DNA of 64,000 bases, taken from positions 368,735,868 through 368,799,867 of the forward strand of contig OX422207.1 in the NCBI GenBank assembly GCA_949130495.1, in the 5' to 3' direction. This document shows positions 13,785 through 25,746 of the stretch, one piece after another; position 1 is the stretch's first letter, and every line of letters starts with the position of its first letter. Made by a program: the position numbers and the translations under genes. This stretch comes from Sambucus nigra. Its lineage: Eukaryota; Streptophyta; Magnoliopsida; Dipsacales; Adoxaceae. The notes beneath the pieces were generated by a model, which was given only the letters and a program-made list of their open reading frames with translations, was not told the origin of the DNA and searched no databases.

Positions 13785-15755
13785 TTGGAAAAAAACCTTG
13801 ACATTGTCCTTATTGTTGGGGATTTTATGTTTGTTTTGACCGTGACCTGCCTTGCAGAGCCTAAGGAGAGGGCACTTAAAAGGTGCGTCCAAGACTATCA
13901 GAGGTGGCAAAAGGTTGATCAGATGGATCGTTTCTACATATTTGCCTCTACGACTAATGTGTTGTAACACAATCATCATCACATGTCATCTGCTTATAAT
14001 ATGATTATGAAACTTACGTACATGTTTGAGTATTAGATTTTTACTGCAAGGTTCGATGATATGAAAAAATTGGTCAACATTAAGGTGCCGAAGGTTATTG
14101 CTGTACGCGAACATATTCTTCAGATTATGTCCTTCTTGGTAAAATTGGAGGTGCTTGGATAAAAAATTGATGGGAAAACCCAAGTCGATTTTTTGCTCTA
14201 GTTATTACCGAATTCCTTTAAATAGTTTTGCCTAAACTATACTATGAATAAGTTTGGTTACTCTTTGGCGCAACTACTTAAGCAACTCCATGTTGCATAG
14301 AATATCCATAGGCATAATGGCGTGATTCAGGTAGCTAAGAAAGGCCCATCATCTTCTCTCTCGAAAGGTAAGAAGAGGAAGAAAACGTATCAGGCACAAC
14401 CTAGGGTAATAAAGACAAGCATTAAGACGCAGGGGGTCGGTAAGAAGTTGATATGGAACTGTTATTTCTGCAAAAAAGGACACTAGAAGAAGAATTTTTG
14501 TGTCTTCTCAACTCGGAGGAATGGAAACAACTATTTCTTTTTAATTATTGATACATGTTTTGCGGTGTAATCTATTAATAGTTAGTATGTAGCTTCGGGA
14601 GCCACTTATCATGTATGCAAATTTTTATAGGTGTTCCAGGTATCCCTGGAGATCATTGATGGAGAAATGTTTATGTTCATTAAAGATCATCACAAGCTGT
14701 TATGTAATCTATTAGTAGTTAATGTTTATGTTCATCAACTCTCTTGTCTGATCTAGTACATTAGAAAATGATCAATATATTATAAGACATGTCTCACGAG
14801 TGTTGCTTAATAATAAAGTGAATAGCTTAAATAAAACTAAGTTAAATATAATGGAACTTCTAAGTTGAACTAAACTCATTGGCACTTATTCTTAGGTTAT
14901 ATAAATAAAAAAGGATACTTAGGTCATATCAAATCGGTGGGTTATCCTAAAGGTACTAAGAAAATGATAATATGATTGACCATAAGCCCAAGAAAAAGAT
15001 TATCCCATAAGAGCTAATAGGACAACACTAAGTAAGTGCTTCGGTGCCACCCATATAAGATAATAAAATACAGTCTGATATTGATAGTACACTATCTAAG
15101 TTTTTGGGAGTATTAATGATGTTTAGGATACATGGGTCACTTATACTGGACCCCAAGTGGAGTCACACAATAGTGGTAGAATTAGTCATCAAGCTGATAG
15201 GTTAGTTTATTAAAGGGTGAACTTCGATGAAGTCCCACAGGAACACAAATTGGATCCCATCAGCTATGATATGTCCCCATAAGACATGGATTCTGAGATT
15301 CGGTGAAATTCTATGAACAACGAGATAGATTCAATGTATATGGATGGGTATTTATAGACTTTTGATATGGGATAAAACCTATCAGTTGTAATTATATCTA
15401 CGTGAAAAAGGATGGGAAGATGGGACGGACGAAACATTCAAGGCAAGGCTTGTTACAAAAGGGTTAACTCACAAAAGACGGGATCGATTATGAGGAAACC
15501 TTTTTGTCTATACATATTCTCTAATCCAATGTGGTTAATGATGATTTTGAGATTTGGCAAGTTGATGTTAAAATTCCATTCTTGAACTATAGTTTTGACG
15601 AGTGCATCTATATGATGAAACCAATGGGACACTTAACAAAATGTTAAAAAAGGAAGTTGTTCATGATTAAGAGATCCATTCATGGTCTTAAGCAATCATC
15701 AAGGTCATAGAATATCTAATTCCATTAAGCAATCAAATCTTTTAGTTTTTACAGT
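13785..15755 (+). pseudogene. Decayed Ty1/copia gag-pol, left part
   Basis: A coding trace in shifting frames. Near 13895-13965 the frame reads like the gag (UBN2-type) segment of plant Copia elements (YQRWQKVDQMDRFYIFAS). A gag C-terminal trace follows near 14085-14310 (PVREH-like VIAVREHIL, then MNKFGYSLAQLL). Near 14460 comes a broken zinc knuckle (CYFCKKGH, then a stop), then a broken protease (VASGATYHVC, where the usual first residue is Asp). Near 15410-15700 there is reverse transcriptase (DGIDYEETF, then WQVDVKIPFLN, then SIHGLKQSSRS). The integrase segment is mostly absent or unreadable. Many stops and frameshifts make it an old, dead copy. It continues at 16162 and again at 28804 after two insertions. 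Confidence 0.8.
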
Positions 15756-16161
15756 GTTCTAAAAGGTGTGCTTGGGTTTCACCTAGGCACGCCTAGGCTT
15801 GAGGCTTGGGAGAAATGCCCCACCTTAATCCTTTTACACCTTATTCTTGGTAAAATCCTTTAGGCCCATTTTTTTAAAACAGATATTCTTTAGTGAAACG
15901 ATATCTCCTTTTAAAGACTTTTTTTAGAATCCAGACCAATATCTCGTCCAAAACAATCAAATAGTATTTTAATTTGCAAATATTCAGACATATTTTTAAG
16001 GTGTGTACAATTTAGGTATTTTAATAGCCTTGTCATGGTTAAAAAAATATTTAAATTTATTAAAATAGGCCTTAACGCCTTTTTACTCCCAAGGTTCATT
16101 TAGGCTTCTAAGGCTTAAGGTTTGGCCTCCAAGCGTCAGTCACGCTCACATTTTTTAGAAC
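15756..16161. mobile_element. Small TIR element (MITE-like) inside the Copia pseudogene
   Basis: The left end GTTCTAAAAGGTGTG and the right end CACATTTTTTAGAAC are inverted repeats with two mismatches in 15. Inner sequence is also roughly inverted (CCTAGGC/GCCTAGGC words on the left, TTAGGCTTCTAAGGC on the right). The insert is 406 bp, non-coding, and splits the reverse transcriptase trace, which resumes directly after it. I could not define a convincing target duplication, so the superfamily is unresolved. Confidence 0.6.
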
Positions 16162-16396
16162 CTCAATTTTATCAATTTTTGGATGCAACTTATGTGTATA
16201 AGAAGCACCAAGGAAACATAGGGGCATTTAATATAATTTACAAGGATGGCGTTCTCTTAGTCGGGTATGATAGGGATATATTATCTAGTATAAGTGTGTG
16301 GTTTTCTAGTTATTTGGACACGAATGACAAGATATACCAATCATATCCTTGGGATCGAGATTTTTCATGATCAGAAAAATATGATGTTGGGACTAT
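16162..16396 (+). pseudogene. Decayed Copia reverse transcriptase, middle part
   Basis: Right of the small TIR element the reverse transcriptase trace continues with TYVYKKHQG, matching the EPCVYKK position of plant Copia enzymes. The YVDDILLIGND catalytic block follows as a corrupted IYKDGVLLVGYD, so both catalytic aspartates are affected. After a frameshift the trace reads HILGIEIFHDQKNMMLGL up to 16396, where the Athila element was inserted. Confidence 0.8.
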
Positions 16397-17994
16397 TGAC
16401 GCGACAGAGAATTTATTTTTAAAAAAAGCATTCAATCTAGGCTCAAGTGCAAGCTTGTCGCGTTAGTAATAATCTGACAAGTTGGGATCGTATCCACACG
16501 GATTAAAAATTGGCACTTTTGTAGGAATAGTTATTTAACCTTGAAATGATTCCTCTAAAGAAATGAAAAGATGGTTGATGGTTGTAAATTTTCAATTGGT
16601 GATGAAATAGAATGTGCATAAAGAAAATACTAAGAATTTTGAGGGAATTAGATTTGAAAATGAGAGAAAATATGGTGGAATATAATCCTTCAAACCTTAA
16701 CGAATTACCGTATAAAATACTAGAATTATAAATTGAATTTTTTTACTAAATCCAATCTTTACAGATCCTAAGCATTACATATATGAAGGATACAACCCGC
16801 ATCATATGAAATCAAAGGTAAATACAGAGAGGTGAATGGACAATTACACTTGCATAGCGTTCTTAAATATCCCAAGTACCTAGGGCAAGAGAGATTAAAA
16901 GATTGGCTACGTTCGTATAATTCCCATACACGATTCGGTCAATATTTAATTTGCCCTTTATTTTCTACATGGGTTATTCGCCTCGGGATGAGTTCATGTA
17001 CCCCAACCCTTGAGAATTTAGCTAGACATGGTCTTACTAGAAAACAATATCATACATGGAATTATAGATCTAACAAACATTGTTAACAATTTTCAAAACA
17101 ATAAAGTAAAGAATAAATAAGAGAATGGAAAATTTATACTTGTATTCAGCAACAGGAAAAATACATGAACTTGAATCTAGAAAACTTCCTCTTTCTCAAC
17201 CTTACAAACAATGGTTTTTGAAAACTTCTACCAAAGACAACTAATAATAATTTCTAAATTCTGAATTTCTCTCTCTAGTTCGACTCCTTTGGAATGAGGT
17301 AGGGCTTGGTCTTTTATAGCACCAACTAGCATGAATTTGATAGCTAGAATCATTGGCTGCGCAAGATTCTGCAAGATATGCACCTCTTGATCTTCATAAT
17401 TAATGCCAGTATTTTGCACACCCGGACCAGTCCGGATCCCCTCGGATCGGTTCGTTTCTCAAGCAACCGGATCGGTTCTTTTTTTAATCTACCGAATTGG
17501 TCCGGATCACATCGGATTGGTTCTGCTATCATCGGTTCGGTATCCATCCGGGGTCTACTGGAATGGTGGCATTTCGGATCGGTCCGATTTATACCGGATC
17601 TGTCCGATTTTCTTGAATGTTGACTTTTTCTTTCCATCTTTGACTAGCCATAACTCTTGATCTCGAGCTTCGATTTGAGTGTCATTTCTTTCGATGCTTT
17701 TGTGAAATCAAGATCTTCAACTTTCCTTTAGGCGTCGAATCTGAACTCCAGGTATAAATTTATGCTTTTTCCCTTTGACTTTTCTTCCTTTGTTCTTTTC
17801 CTTTCTTCCAGTTTCTTTCTCTCTTTTCTTGCACTAAATTCTTGTAAAATCCTTAAGAAATACACGAAACTCGGGGTACTTGTTAGAAATAGTCAATGGC
17901 AATGATATGGAATAAAAACGATTCAATTACTTTGTTCGAGATATAAAAATCACTAACTTAAGGGGATAAATTCAGAAGAATTTATTCTTGGTCA
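16397..17994 (-). repeat. Athila 3' LTR
   Basis: Matches 27223-28798 nearly throughout, starting TGACGCGA and ending CTTGGTCA on the plus strand. It carries the block of CCGGATCGGTTC palindromes at about 17420-17600. The copies differ by scattered substitutions and small indels, so insertion is not very recent. Confidence 0.95.
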
Positions 17995-18005
17995 AATCTC
18001 CCTAA
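17995..18005 (-). other. Polypurine tract of the Athila element
   Basis: On the minus strand this reads CTAAGTTAGGGAGATT immediately before the 3' LTR, the expected place for plus-strand priming. A near copy of the wider motif is at 19510-19529. Confidence 0.7.
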
Positions 18006-18788
18006 CTTAGGACTTTGCACGTCCCAAGAAATGTAAATGAAGCTACCCAAAGTTCTATTTTTGAGAATTCCTTTAAAACTCCACTTTCGCATGCATGCGA
18101 TTGCATTGAGCATATGCTACAAGCCTTTAAACGCCTAGGTTACCCTAGTAGGACGAGTTTTGTCCCGTGAGGGTTTGCAGTGAATATACCCACAAAATTC
18201 TTTATTGACTCAAAAAAATATCAAAATACTTAAAAGTTGCACAATTTAAATTTTTCGAAAGTAATCACAATGAATTCATATTCAATTGTCTCAAACCATA
18301 GTGTGTGTTTGCAAAGCCAGAAATTAAACCTCAAACTTTCACCGATTGAGCATTACGTTACTTTCCGAAAATTTGTTTTGATTCAAGTTCTTACGGATGC
18401 ACTCACAAACGAGTCACTCGGAATGTGGCTAATCTCTCGGTATGCATGATATAAAGAGTAAATATAATGGACACAAATTCACACATAGAAAATTGAAAAG
18501 AAGGAAATATATGGTGAAAAGATCTCATCATCGGAATACAATTATTAGTAAACGGGAACATCACCTCTAGTTCACACCATTTAATCTCTCATATTATCTT
18601 TTTGTAGCTTATCTCTCCACGCGGTAATAAATTTTGCAATTTGAACTCGGTTAGGACTTTTTGGGTTAAAAAGTGTAAAGGGTAAAAATGGGAATGGAAG
18701 GAATGTTCGGAATTGGAAAATGTCCTGATGACGTCCATTTGGGCTTTTTCGGGCATTTGCTCATTTTTCTTTTTCTTTTTGTCTTTTC

Positions 18789-18831
<43 letters not shown>

Positions 18832-19886
18832 CTTACCCCTTCTTATGAACTTTTTGGACTTTATTTAAAGAATATTCAATTTTCACAATTCCGGGATAAT
18901 TGGGTTTTTCGGGTTATAAAACGAAAGGGAAATATTTTATTAGGCTCAAATTGGGTTGCAAAGGGATAATTTTGTTTTTCAAAACTTTTTATGGATAAAA
19001 TATTTGGGTCACAAATGAGGGCCTACTTCATTGTCCAAATTGCTAATCACATTACCATATGCATCTCGAGATTAATTAAGTTTAGAGATATATTTAGCAC
19101 GAATTTCGAGACAACATTTCACATATTTCTCATAACCGATCAAAACAAAGGATTGAGATCTTCAACGACTTATTAAAACGCTGAAAAGAACTTTAAGTTA
19201 ATCATAAACTCGGATTGATTTAAAACTCATAAAAATTGAAAGGCTCGAAATCTCACCGGGTTTGATCAATCTCCACACTTATTCATTAAGTCGTCAATTT
19301 TCTTTCAATTTCCATCTTTGGTCAATGGCTTAGTGCATATTAATTGCTAACAATTTGAGACTTTAAATATAATAAAGGTGATATTTTTGAAAAATTTCAA
19401 TTCCAATTTTTATTTATTTTGAAGAAAAATATTTTTGGTTTTTTCAAACTTTTTTGAATTTTATATATATATATATATGCGAAGTTTTATAAATACGCAC
19501 TTGTCATTCCCCTAACTTAGGCTTTTGCATTATCCACAATCAAAAGGACGATTAGTGCAATAAATAAAACAAGCAAGTAGCATAAGGAAACTCGATAGTA
19601 CAACACAACTATGTAAGCAAAAGAAAAAAAAAACAAAAAAAAACAGGTTACTACTAGAAACACAACATAACCAGAAGAACGGGGCTGCCGATGGGGCGGG
19701 TGGGGGGTGGGAAGGCCTAGGGGCAGCAGGGTCATATGGATTATAGTAATAGGAAGGAAGGGGGGCCTTGGGACCCGACTAGAGTCTGTACAAATCAACC
19801 GGCATACGCAGCACCAAACTCATGTCCCGCTCGTATGATGACATAAACCCGTCAAAACGTGTCTCAAGAGAAACAACACGCTCAGT
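18006..19886 (-). other. Athila non-coding region between ORF3 and 3' LTR
   Basis: About 1.9 kb with no supported gene. It holds a long (TA)n tract near 18791-18822, another near 19462-19478, and a second copy of the sequence next to the polypurine tract at 19510-19529 (18 of 20 bases equal to 18000-18019). Confidence 0.7.
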
Positions 19887-20840
19887 CTAAACCGTACCAA
19901 TCGGAACATAATCTGGATCTGCTGTTTCATCATACTCTGCCTCTTCACCTTCTTCCATCTCAACATCTTCATCAGGAACGTTCTCTTCATCACCAGCCTC
20001 CTCCTCACTTGAGGTATCATTGCCTCCTCGCCGTGCATGGATCAGTTTGATTTGCTTTTCACTTCGAGTGCGGGATTCTTGTCCAAGTGGCATGGGAAAG
20101 TTGATAAGATCTTGCGGTGGAAAAATTCTAACATACTTAAGAAAGGAGGTAATGAGACGACCATAAGGAAGAGGGGCCCTTCCCTTTTTGTCCAGCGCCG
20201 CAAATATGATATCATTGTAAAATGTGCGGGCCAAATTGATAACAGTTGGATGGTCAAACAGATGATACAGCATAGTAGCTTGACGCTGGCGCATAGCCGG
20301 ATCATTTGAGGATTGCAAAAGATTGGCACAAACGATGTGAAAAGTGATGCGTGCCTTGTCGGGTAACCGACCAACAGGAAAGGTCTCGGTATCCCAAAAC
20401 AATCCTGGTGCGATGCGAGATATGCAAACAACTTTGGTCAGAACGGGATCAGGACTAGGATAAGTAAATTGGCCTAGAGTGACCACACCTTTAGACTCGA
20501 GTTTCTGGGCCATAATTTCAAGCGAGAACGGTATCGGAGTCGAGTCTACAAAGGCTTGAGATTCGAAATTAGCGGCGCGGACGAGCGTACCATAAAACTG
20601 ACGCACTTCATTCTCCTAAATAGCCTCGTATGGTTCATTGAAAAATCTGCACCAGCCTCGTGACATGAACATTCTTGTGACAAAATTAGGCAGCCGATCC
20701 CAAAACACTTGACGCTCGATGTGGATTTTCCTTCTCGGATCGATGAAATGATGGCACCAATTTTCCTCACGGCGGGAACGATATTCACCATTGTCGTCGG
20801 GCTGGACTTCAATGGAATTATGTTTTTGAGGAGCAGCCAT
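19887..20840 (-). pseudogene. Athila third ORF (putative plant transposon protein), one stop
   Basis: The frame starts with ATG at 20840 (MAAPQKHNSIE) and would give about 317 residues, but TAG at 20616-20618 interrupts it after residue 74. The order WDRLPNFVTRMFMSRGW, VRQFYGTL, then LPYGRLITSFL resembles the ORF that follows pol in Athila/Calypso-type elements and is annotated as 'putative plant transposon protein' (Pfam PF20167 as I recall it). The C-terminal 40 residues are very acidic (runs of E and D ending DPDYVPIGTV). I see no signal peptide or membrane segment, so nothing here supports an envelope role. It sits between integrase and the 3' LTR on the same strand as gag-pol. Confidence 0.65.
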
Positions 20841-21049
20841 AACTAGTTCAGACTTGGACAGAAAGTGAGAGAGGAGAGAAGAAATGGAGGTGTGAAGAAA
20901 ATAGGATGAGGGATGTGGGTATTTATAGTTGGGATGATGGAAAAAGGGGGAATGGATGGGGGGAAATAGAGGGGACGAAATTTTTGGGGAGAGAAATGGA
21001 TTGGGGGAATGAATGAGGTGTGGATTGAAGATTTTTTTACCTCAGGAAG

Positions 21050-21150
21050 GGGCGCGACTGCAGATGACCGAATCGATACAGGTTCAGATCAAACCGGTCT
21101 GATTGTACCGGATCGGTTCTTTTTATTCAGGGCCGGACCGATCCGATCTA
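21050..21150. repeat. GAACCGATCCGG palindrome block inside the Athila element
   Basis: Between ORF3 and pol lies a short run of CCGGTCTG, ACCGGATCGGTTC and GGACCGATCCGAT words. On the minus strand it contains AATAAAAAGAACCGATCCGG, almost identical to a segment of the Sirevirus LTR at 29532-29556. Confidence 0.75.
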
Positions 21151-21398
21151 CTGAATTTCTAGAAATTCCCCTGCTTTACTTTCCTTCTCACTGTTAGCCT
21201 GATTTCTCCACTCCAATGCTTCATTTAATGCAATTAAACCTCAAAACTCACATCGACACCTGAAATACCCCCAAGACATTTATTGAATTCCCTTCTCTGG
21301 TTATGATACATATTTATGACTTTCTAACATCCTAAGATTATACACAATATTCACCCCATACACGTCTGGGGTGCGAAGACCTCATCTTTGTTTTTCAG

Positions 21399-22727
21399 TC
21401 AATCCCCATAAATGGGTTCCGATAACCAGATTGTGTTAGCTTTCATGATGGACGCTTCCAAATACGGTTTGAGACAATGCCCGTTAACCTTGAATGTGTT
21501 TCCCCCTTTTTGATCCTCCAGTTCAACAGCTCCATGGGGAAATACTTCCTTCACAATGAATGGTCCTGACCATCGTGACTGCAATTTTTTGGGAAACAAG
21601 TGCAACCTCGAGTTGTAGAGAAGTACTTTTTATCCCGAATGAAATTCCTTCCGTCGAACGATTCTGTCGTGAGCTCGTTTCATTCGTTCTTTGGAGATTT
21701 TAGCACTTTCATACGCATCATTGTGTATTTCTTCCAACTCGTTCAACTAAAGTTTACATGTTTCACCGTCTTGTTCCAAGTTAAAGTTCACCCTTTTGAT
21801 AGCCCAATACGCTTTGTGTTCAATTTCAACCGAAGGATGACAAGGTTTGCCATATAAAAAATGAAATGGGGACATCCCAAGGGGATTCTTGTATGCAGTT
21901 CTATAAGCCTAGAGTGCATCATTTAATCTGAGAGACCAATCTTGCCTATTAGGTTCGACTGTCTTTTCCAATATGCTCTTGATTTCTCGATTGGCGAGCT
22001 CGGCCTGGCCATTCGATTGAGGGTGATAAGTCATTCCAACTTTATGGATGACTCCATACTTTCGCATTAGCTTTTCCATCGGCCTATTACAGAAATGAGT
22101 ACCCTTATCACTGATTATAGCCTTAGGAACTCCGAATAGAGAAAGGATATTCGCTTGAATGAATTTTATCACCACTTTATTGTCATTCATCCTTGTATCT
22201 ATAGTCTCTACCCATTTTGAGACATAGGCTACTGCGACGAGGATGTAGATAAAACCGAAAGAAAGGGGAAAGGGCCCCATGAAGTCAATACCCCAACAAT
22301 AAAACAATTCTAAGACAAGTATTGGGGTTAATGGCATCATGTCATGGCGAGTAATAGCACCCATTCTTTGGCATCTATCGTATGATTTGTAAAAAGTGTT
22401 CACATCCCGGAAGATTGTGGGCCAGTAGAGACTGCTTTGCAGGATTTTTGCAGCAGTTTTATTTTTGGAAAAATGACCTCCACATGCTTCCGCATGAAAA
22501 AATCGAATTACCCCTTGAATTTATTAATCGGGTACACATTTCTGGATGATTTGATCAGCACAATACTTAAACAAATATTGATCTTTGTAAAGGAACATGC
22601 GTGACCATGCGATGAATTTCCTTCTCTCTTGCGGACTCCAATTGGAGGGAACAACTCCAGTGATAAGGTAATTGACTATATCCGCAAACCAAGGGAGAGA
22701 AGAAGTAGCGAATATATTTTCATCCAA
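21399..22727 (-). pseudogene. pol: Athila integrase
   Basis: Integrase inserts the cDNA into chromosomal DNA. On the minus strand the N-terminal part spans about 22430-22727. The core is at 21909-22403, with GIDFMGPFP (first Asp), IISDKGTHF (second Asp) and GQAELANREIK (Glu), so the DDE triad is present. The position usually read as VDYVSKW is VAYVSKW here. The C-terminal domain ([14 protein letters not shown], ending GD) lies at 21399-21605. These segments share one frame but stops separate them, and the frame differs from that of RNase H upstream, so a frameshift lies between 22727 and 22955. Confidence 0.9.
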
Positions 22728-22954
22728 AAAATACTCATCTATGGGAATGGGATCAATAGGTACGTCGGACGAGAGGCATGAAAAATGGTCAGCAACTCCG
22801 TTTTCTCTCCTTTCTTATCTTGAATCGAGAGATTAAACTCCTGTAAGAGTAGTATCCACCTTATTAGATGCGGTTTGGCATCTTTATTGGTCAGAAGATA
22901 TTTGAGGGCTGAGTGATCAGTGAAGAAAATGATGGGCGACCTAACAATGTAGGA

Positions 22955-23329
22955 TCAAAATTTATCGAGGGCAAAAATGACTACTAGTAACTCTTTCTCC
23001 GTGGTAGAGTACTTAAGCTGGGGACCAGATAATGTCCTACTAGCATAGTAAATAACATGAGCTTTCTTTCCTTTTCTTTGTCCAAGAACAACCCCAATCG
23101 CATAATCACTTGCATCACACATAAGCTCAAATGGGAGTGACCAATCAGGAACTTGCATGATAGGAGCAGAAATTAGCATACTTTTGAGTTTATAAAAAGA
23201 TTCTTGGCATGCTTTATTCCATTCAAATGGAGTGTCCTTCATGAGAAGATTACTCAATGGTCTAGAGATGGCGCTAAAGTCTTTGATAAATCTCCTATAA
23301 AATCTAGCATGGCCTAGGAAGGACCTCAC
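22955..23329 (-). pseudogene. pol: Athila RT connection and RNase H
   Basis: The sequence opens with the end of reverse transcriptase (FLGHARFYRRFIKDFS), followed by RNase H with MCDASDYAIGVVLGQ (catalytic Asp) and YSTTEKELLVVIFAL (catalytic Glu). The domain degrades the RNA strand during cDNA synthesis. Its frame differs from that of the reverse transcriptase by a shift close to 23329, and it ends at a stop before the last RNase H segment, which continues weakly toward 22860. Confidence 0.9.
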
Positions 23330-24100
23330 ATCTTTAAGCGATTTTGGCGGGGTAACTCAGCTATTACTTCAATTTTTGCTCGATCAACCTCAATTCCCGT
23401 AGATGAGGCTATGTGGACTAGAACTACGCCCCCGGTGACCATAAAATGGCATTTTTCCCAATTGAGGACTACATCTTTTTCCAAACACCGAAATAGAACC
23501 CTTTCAAGATTATCTAAACATTGGTCGAAAGATGGGCCAAAAATGCTGAAATCGTCCATGAACACCTCAAGACCCTCTTTTATCATGTTGCTAAAGAGAC
23601 TTATCATGCACCTTTGAAAAGTTGCTGGCGCATTACATAACCCAAAAGGCATACGTTTGTAGGAAAACGTACCAAACGGACATGTAAAAGTCATCTTTTC
23701 TTGATCAAGTGCATCCACTTCAATCTGATTATATCCAGAATACCCATCTAGGAAACAGTAGTAAGGATGGCCCGCCACTCGTTCAATCACTTGATCGATG
23801 AACGGTAAGGGAAAATGGTATTTTCTAGTTCCGGCATTGAGGTTTCGGTAGTCAATGCAAATACGCCACCCGGTGGTGGTGCGTTGAGGTATTAATTCTC
23901 ACTTAGCGTTTTCAACCACGGTCATTCTCGACTTTTTCGGAACGACCTGAATTGGGCTCACCCATTTACTATCAGAAATGGGATAGGTAATCCCAGCATC
24001 TAGAAATTTGATGATTGCCAATCGAACTACATCTTTTATGGTTGGGTTTAGTCGCCTTTGCATCTCGTGCGAGGGCTTCACCTCTTCCTCGAGATGGATT
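23326..24100 (-). pseudogene. pol: Athila reverse transcriptase
   Basis: Copies the element RNA into DNA. From the N-terminal side: SPIQVVPKKSRMTVVENAK, then a TGA stop at 23899-23901, then FPLPFIDQVIERVAGH and FLDGYSGYNQI (first catalytic Asp), PFGLCNAPATFQRCM, and VFMDDFSIFG near 23551-23562 carrying the two other catalytic aspartates. FMDD instead of YVDD is usual for the Athila lineage. The frame is the same as gag and protease. Breaks are the TGA and a frameshift at the C-terminal end. Confidence 0.93.
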
Positions 24101-25746
24101 TTATGGTTACAAATCAATGGACTTATACCTTTCAAATCATCTATAGTCCAACCAAACGCACTTATATGCTTCCGCAACACATTCAACAACATGCCCTCTT
24201 GCTCTTTTTTTAAACTGGAAGAAACAACAATAGCGAATGTATCATTATCTCCCAGAAAGACATATTTGACATGAGAGGGTAGTTTCTTTAACTCAAGACT
24301 AGGAAATCTATTTTCAGAGGGGATCATGGGTGACGCCCTTGGGGGTAATTCTTCAAATCTAGAAATCCAGTGAATATCTCTTAAATTCTTAAAACTCGCT
24401 TCTTCTTGTAACCATGTTTCCAACTCTTCCACCTCACGCTCAAACTTAGTATAAGAACTCTTATTCTGACCACCTTGCCCTAAACAAACTTCCAGTGCAT
24501 CTACTCCTATGATCTTCTCGATGTGTTCATCAACCACCTCTTCAATAAGACCCACCTCATGAAATTCATCCTCATCACCCATTTGGTTAGCGACATTGAA
24601 AATATTGGTCTCGAGAGTCATGTTTCCAAAAGTGAGTTGCATTTGGCCATTCCGTGTATCGATCAAAGCATTAGCAATAGCTAAAAATGGAAGGCCCAAT
24701 ATTATTAGAACATGATTTGTCGCATGGGGATAAGGCTCAGTGTACCAAATGACAAAATCAACCGGGAAGTAAAATGTGTCCACTTGAACGATTACGTCCT
24801 CCAACATCCAATGAGGCACTTTCACTGTTCGATCAACTAACGGTAGAGTGATTCGGGTAGGTTTTAGATCACCTAAATCAAGCTGCTTATAGATAGAGTA
24901 TGGAAGGATGGTCACACTCGCACCTAAGTTAAGCAATGCTTTTTCCACTCGACTCTCTCCTATGACACACGAAATTGTAGGTGCACCAGGATCCTTGAAT
25001 TTGGGTGGAAGATCATTAAGAAGAACCGAGCTCACTTTTTGTGCCAAGAAAATGATCTTCTTCACCTTGAGCCATCGTTTGACAGTCAAAATATCTTTGA
25101 TGACCTTGGCGTATGGCTGAATTTATTGGATAGCATCCAGAAATGGAAAGTTCAAATTTACTTGCTTCAAAATATCTAACACTTTCGTACGCGAAGCCCC
25201 TTTTTTGGGTGGTGCTAAGCGTTGAGGGAATGGAGCAGCAGTGGGCAGCTTTACTTCAATTTCAGGTTCAACCTCCTCATCTTTATCTTCCATGTGCAAT
25301 GGAGTCTCCTCAGATTCTGACGCTTCCTTAGCTTTAAATTCCTTAGGAAGTGTTGGCGCTAGATCAATTATGCGACCACTACGGAGAGTAGTGACAGCTT
25401 GACATTGTTCTGGAAAATCCGATTATGTGGAGCTAACCGTGATTTGTCCTTGGAGAGGGGGTATTTGGCCTAGAGATGGAAATTTACCCTTCTCCTGAGT
25501 ATTCACTGCTGGTTGTAACCTAGAGATGCTAACATGAATTTCTGTGAACATTCGATCATACTTAGCATTGCTCTCCTTTTGAGATTGGATGAATTGATTT
25601 ATATTATCTTAAAGAGATCGCCTAGGTGGAGCGACATACAGACCAGGAGGTGGTACCTGCATAGGATCATGCATCGTAGAGTCCAATTGCTAAAATCGAG
25701 GGGGTGGTGGTGGTAAAGTCACATGTGTGTTAGGAGCCATCCCCTT
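24101..25746 (-). pseudogene. pol: Athila protease and gag-pol linker
   Basis: The same frame as gag continues through a low-complexity linker (25090-25746, with several stops) into the protease. DPGAPTISCVIG precedes ALLNLGASVTILPYS at about 24900-24940. In active aspartic proteases of this lineage the motif is DLGAS; here AAC at 24928-24930 puts Asn at the catalytic Asp, explained by one G-to-A change. Downstream, VDTFYFPVDFVIW and LGLPFLAIANALIDTRNG match the rest of the protease domain. The enzyme should be inactive. Confidence 0.9.

Noticed and set aside
19517..19798. Minus-strand open frame with proline-rich and hydrophobic parts
   Set aside because: It lies in the Athila 3' non-coding region, with a poly-A/T run giving the hydrophobic stretch; not supported as an envelope protein.
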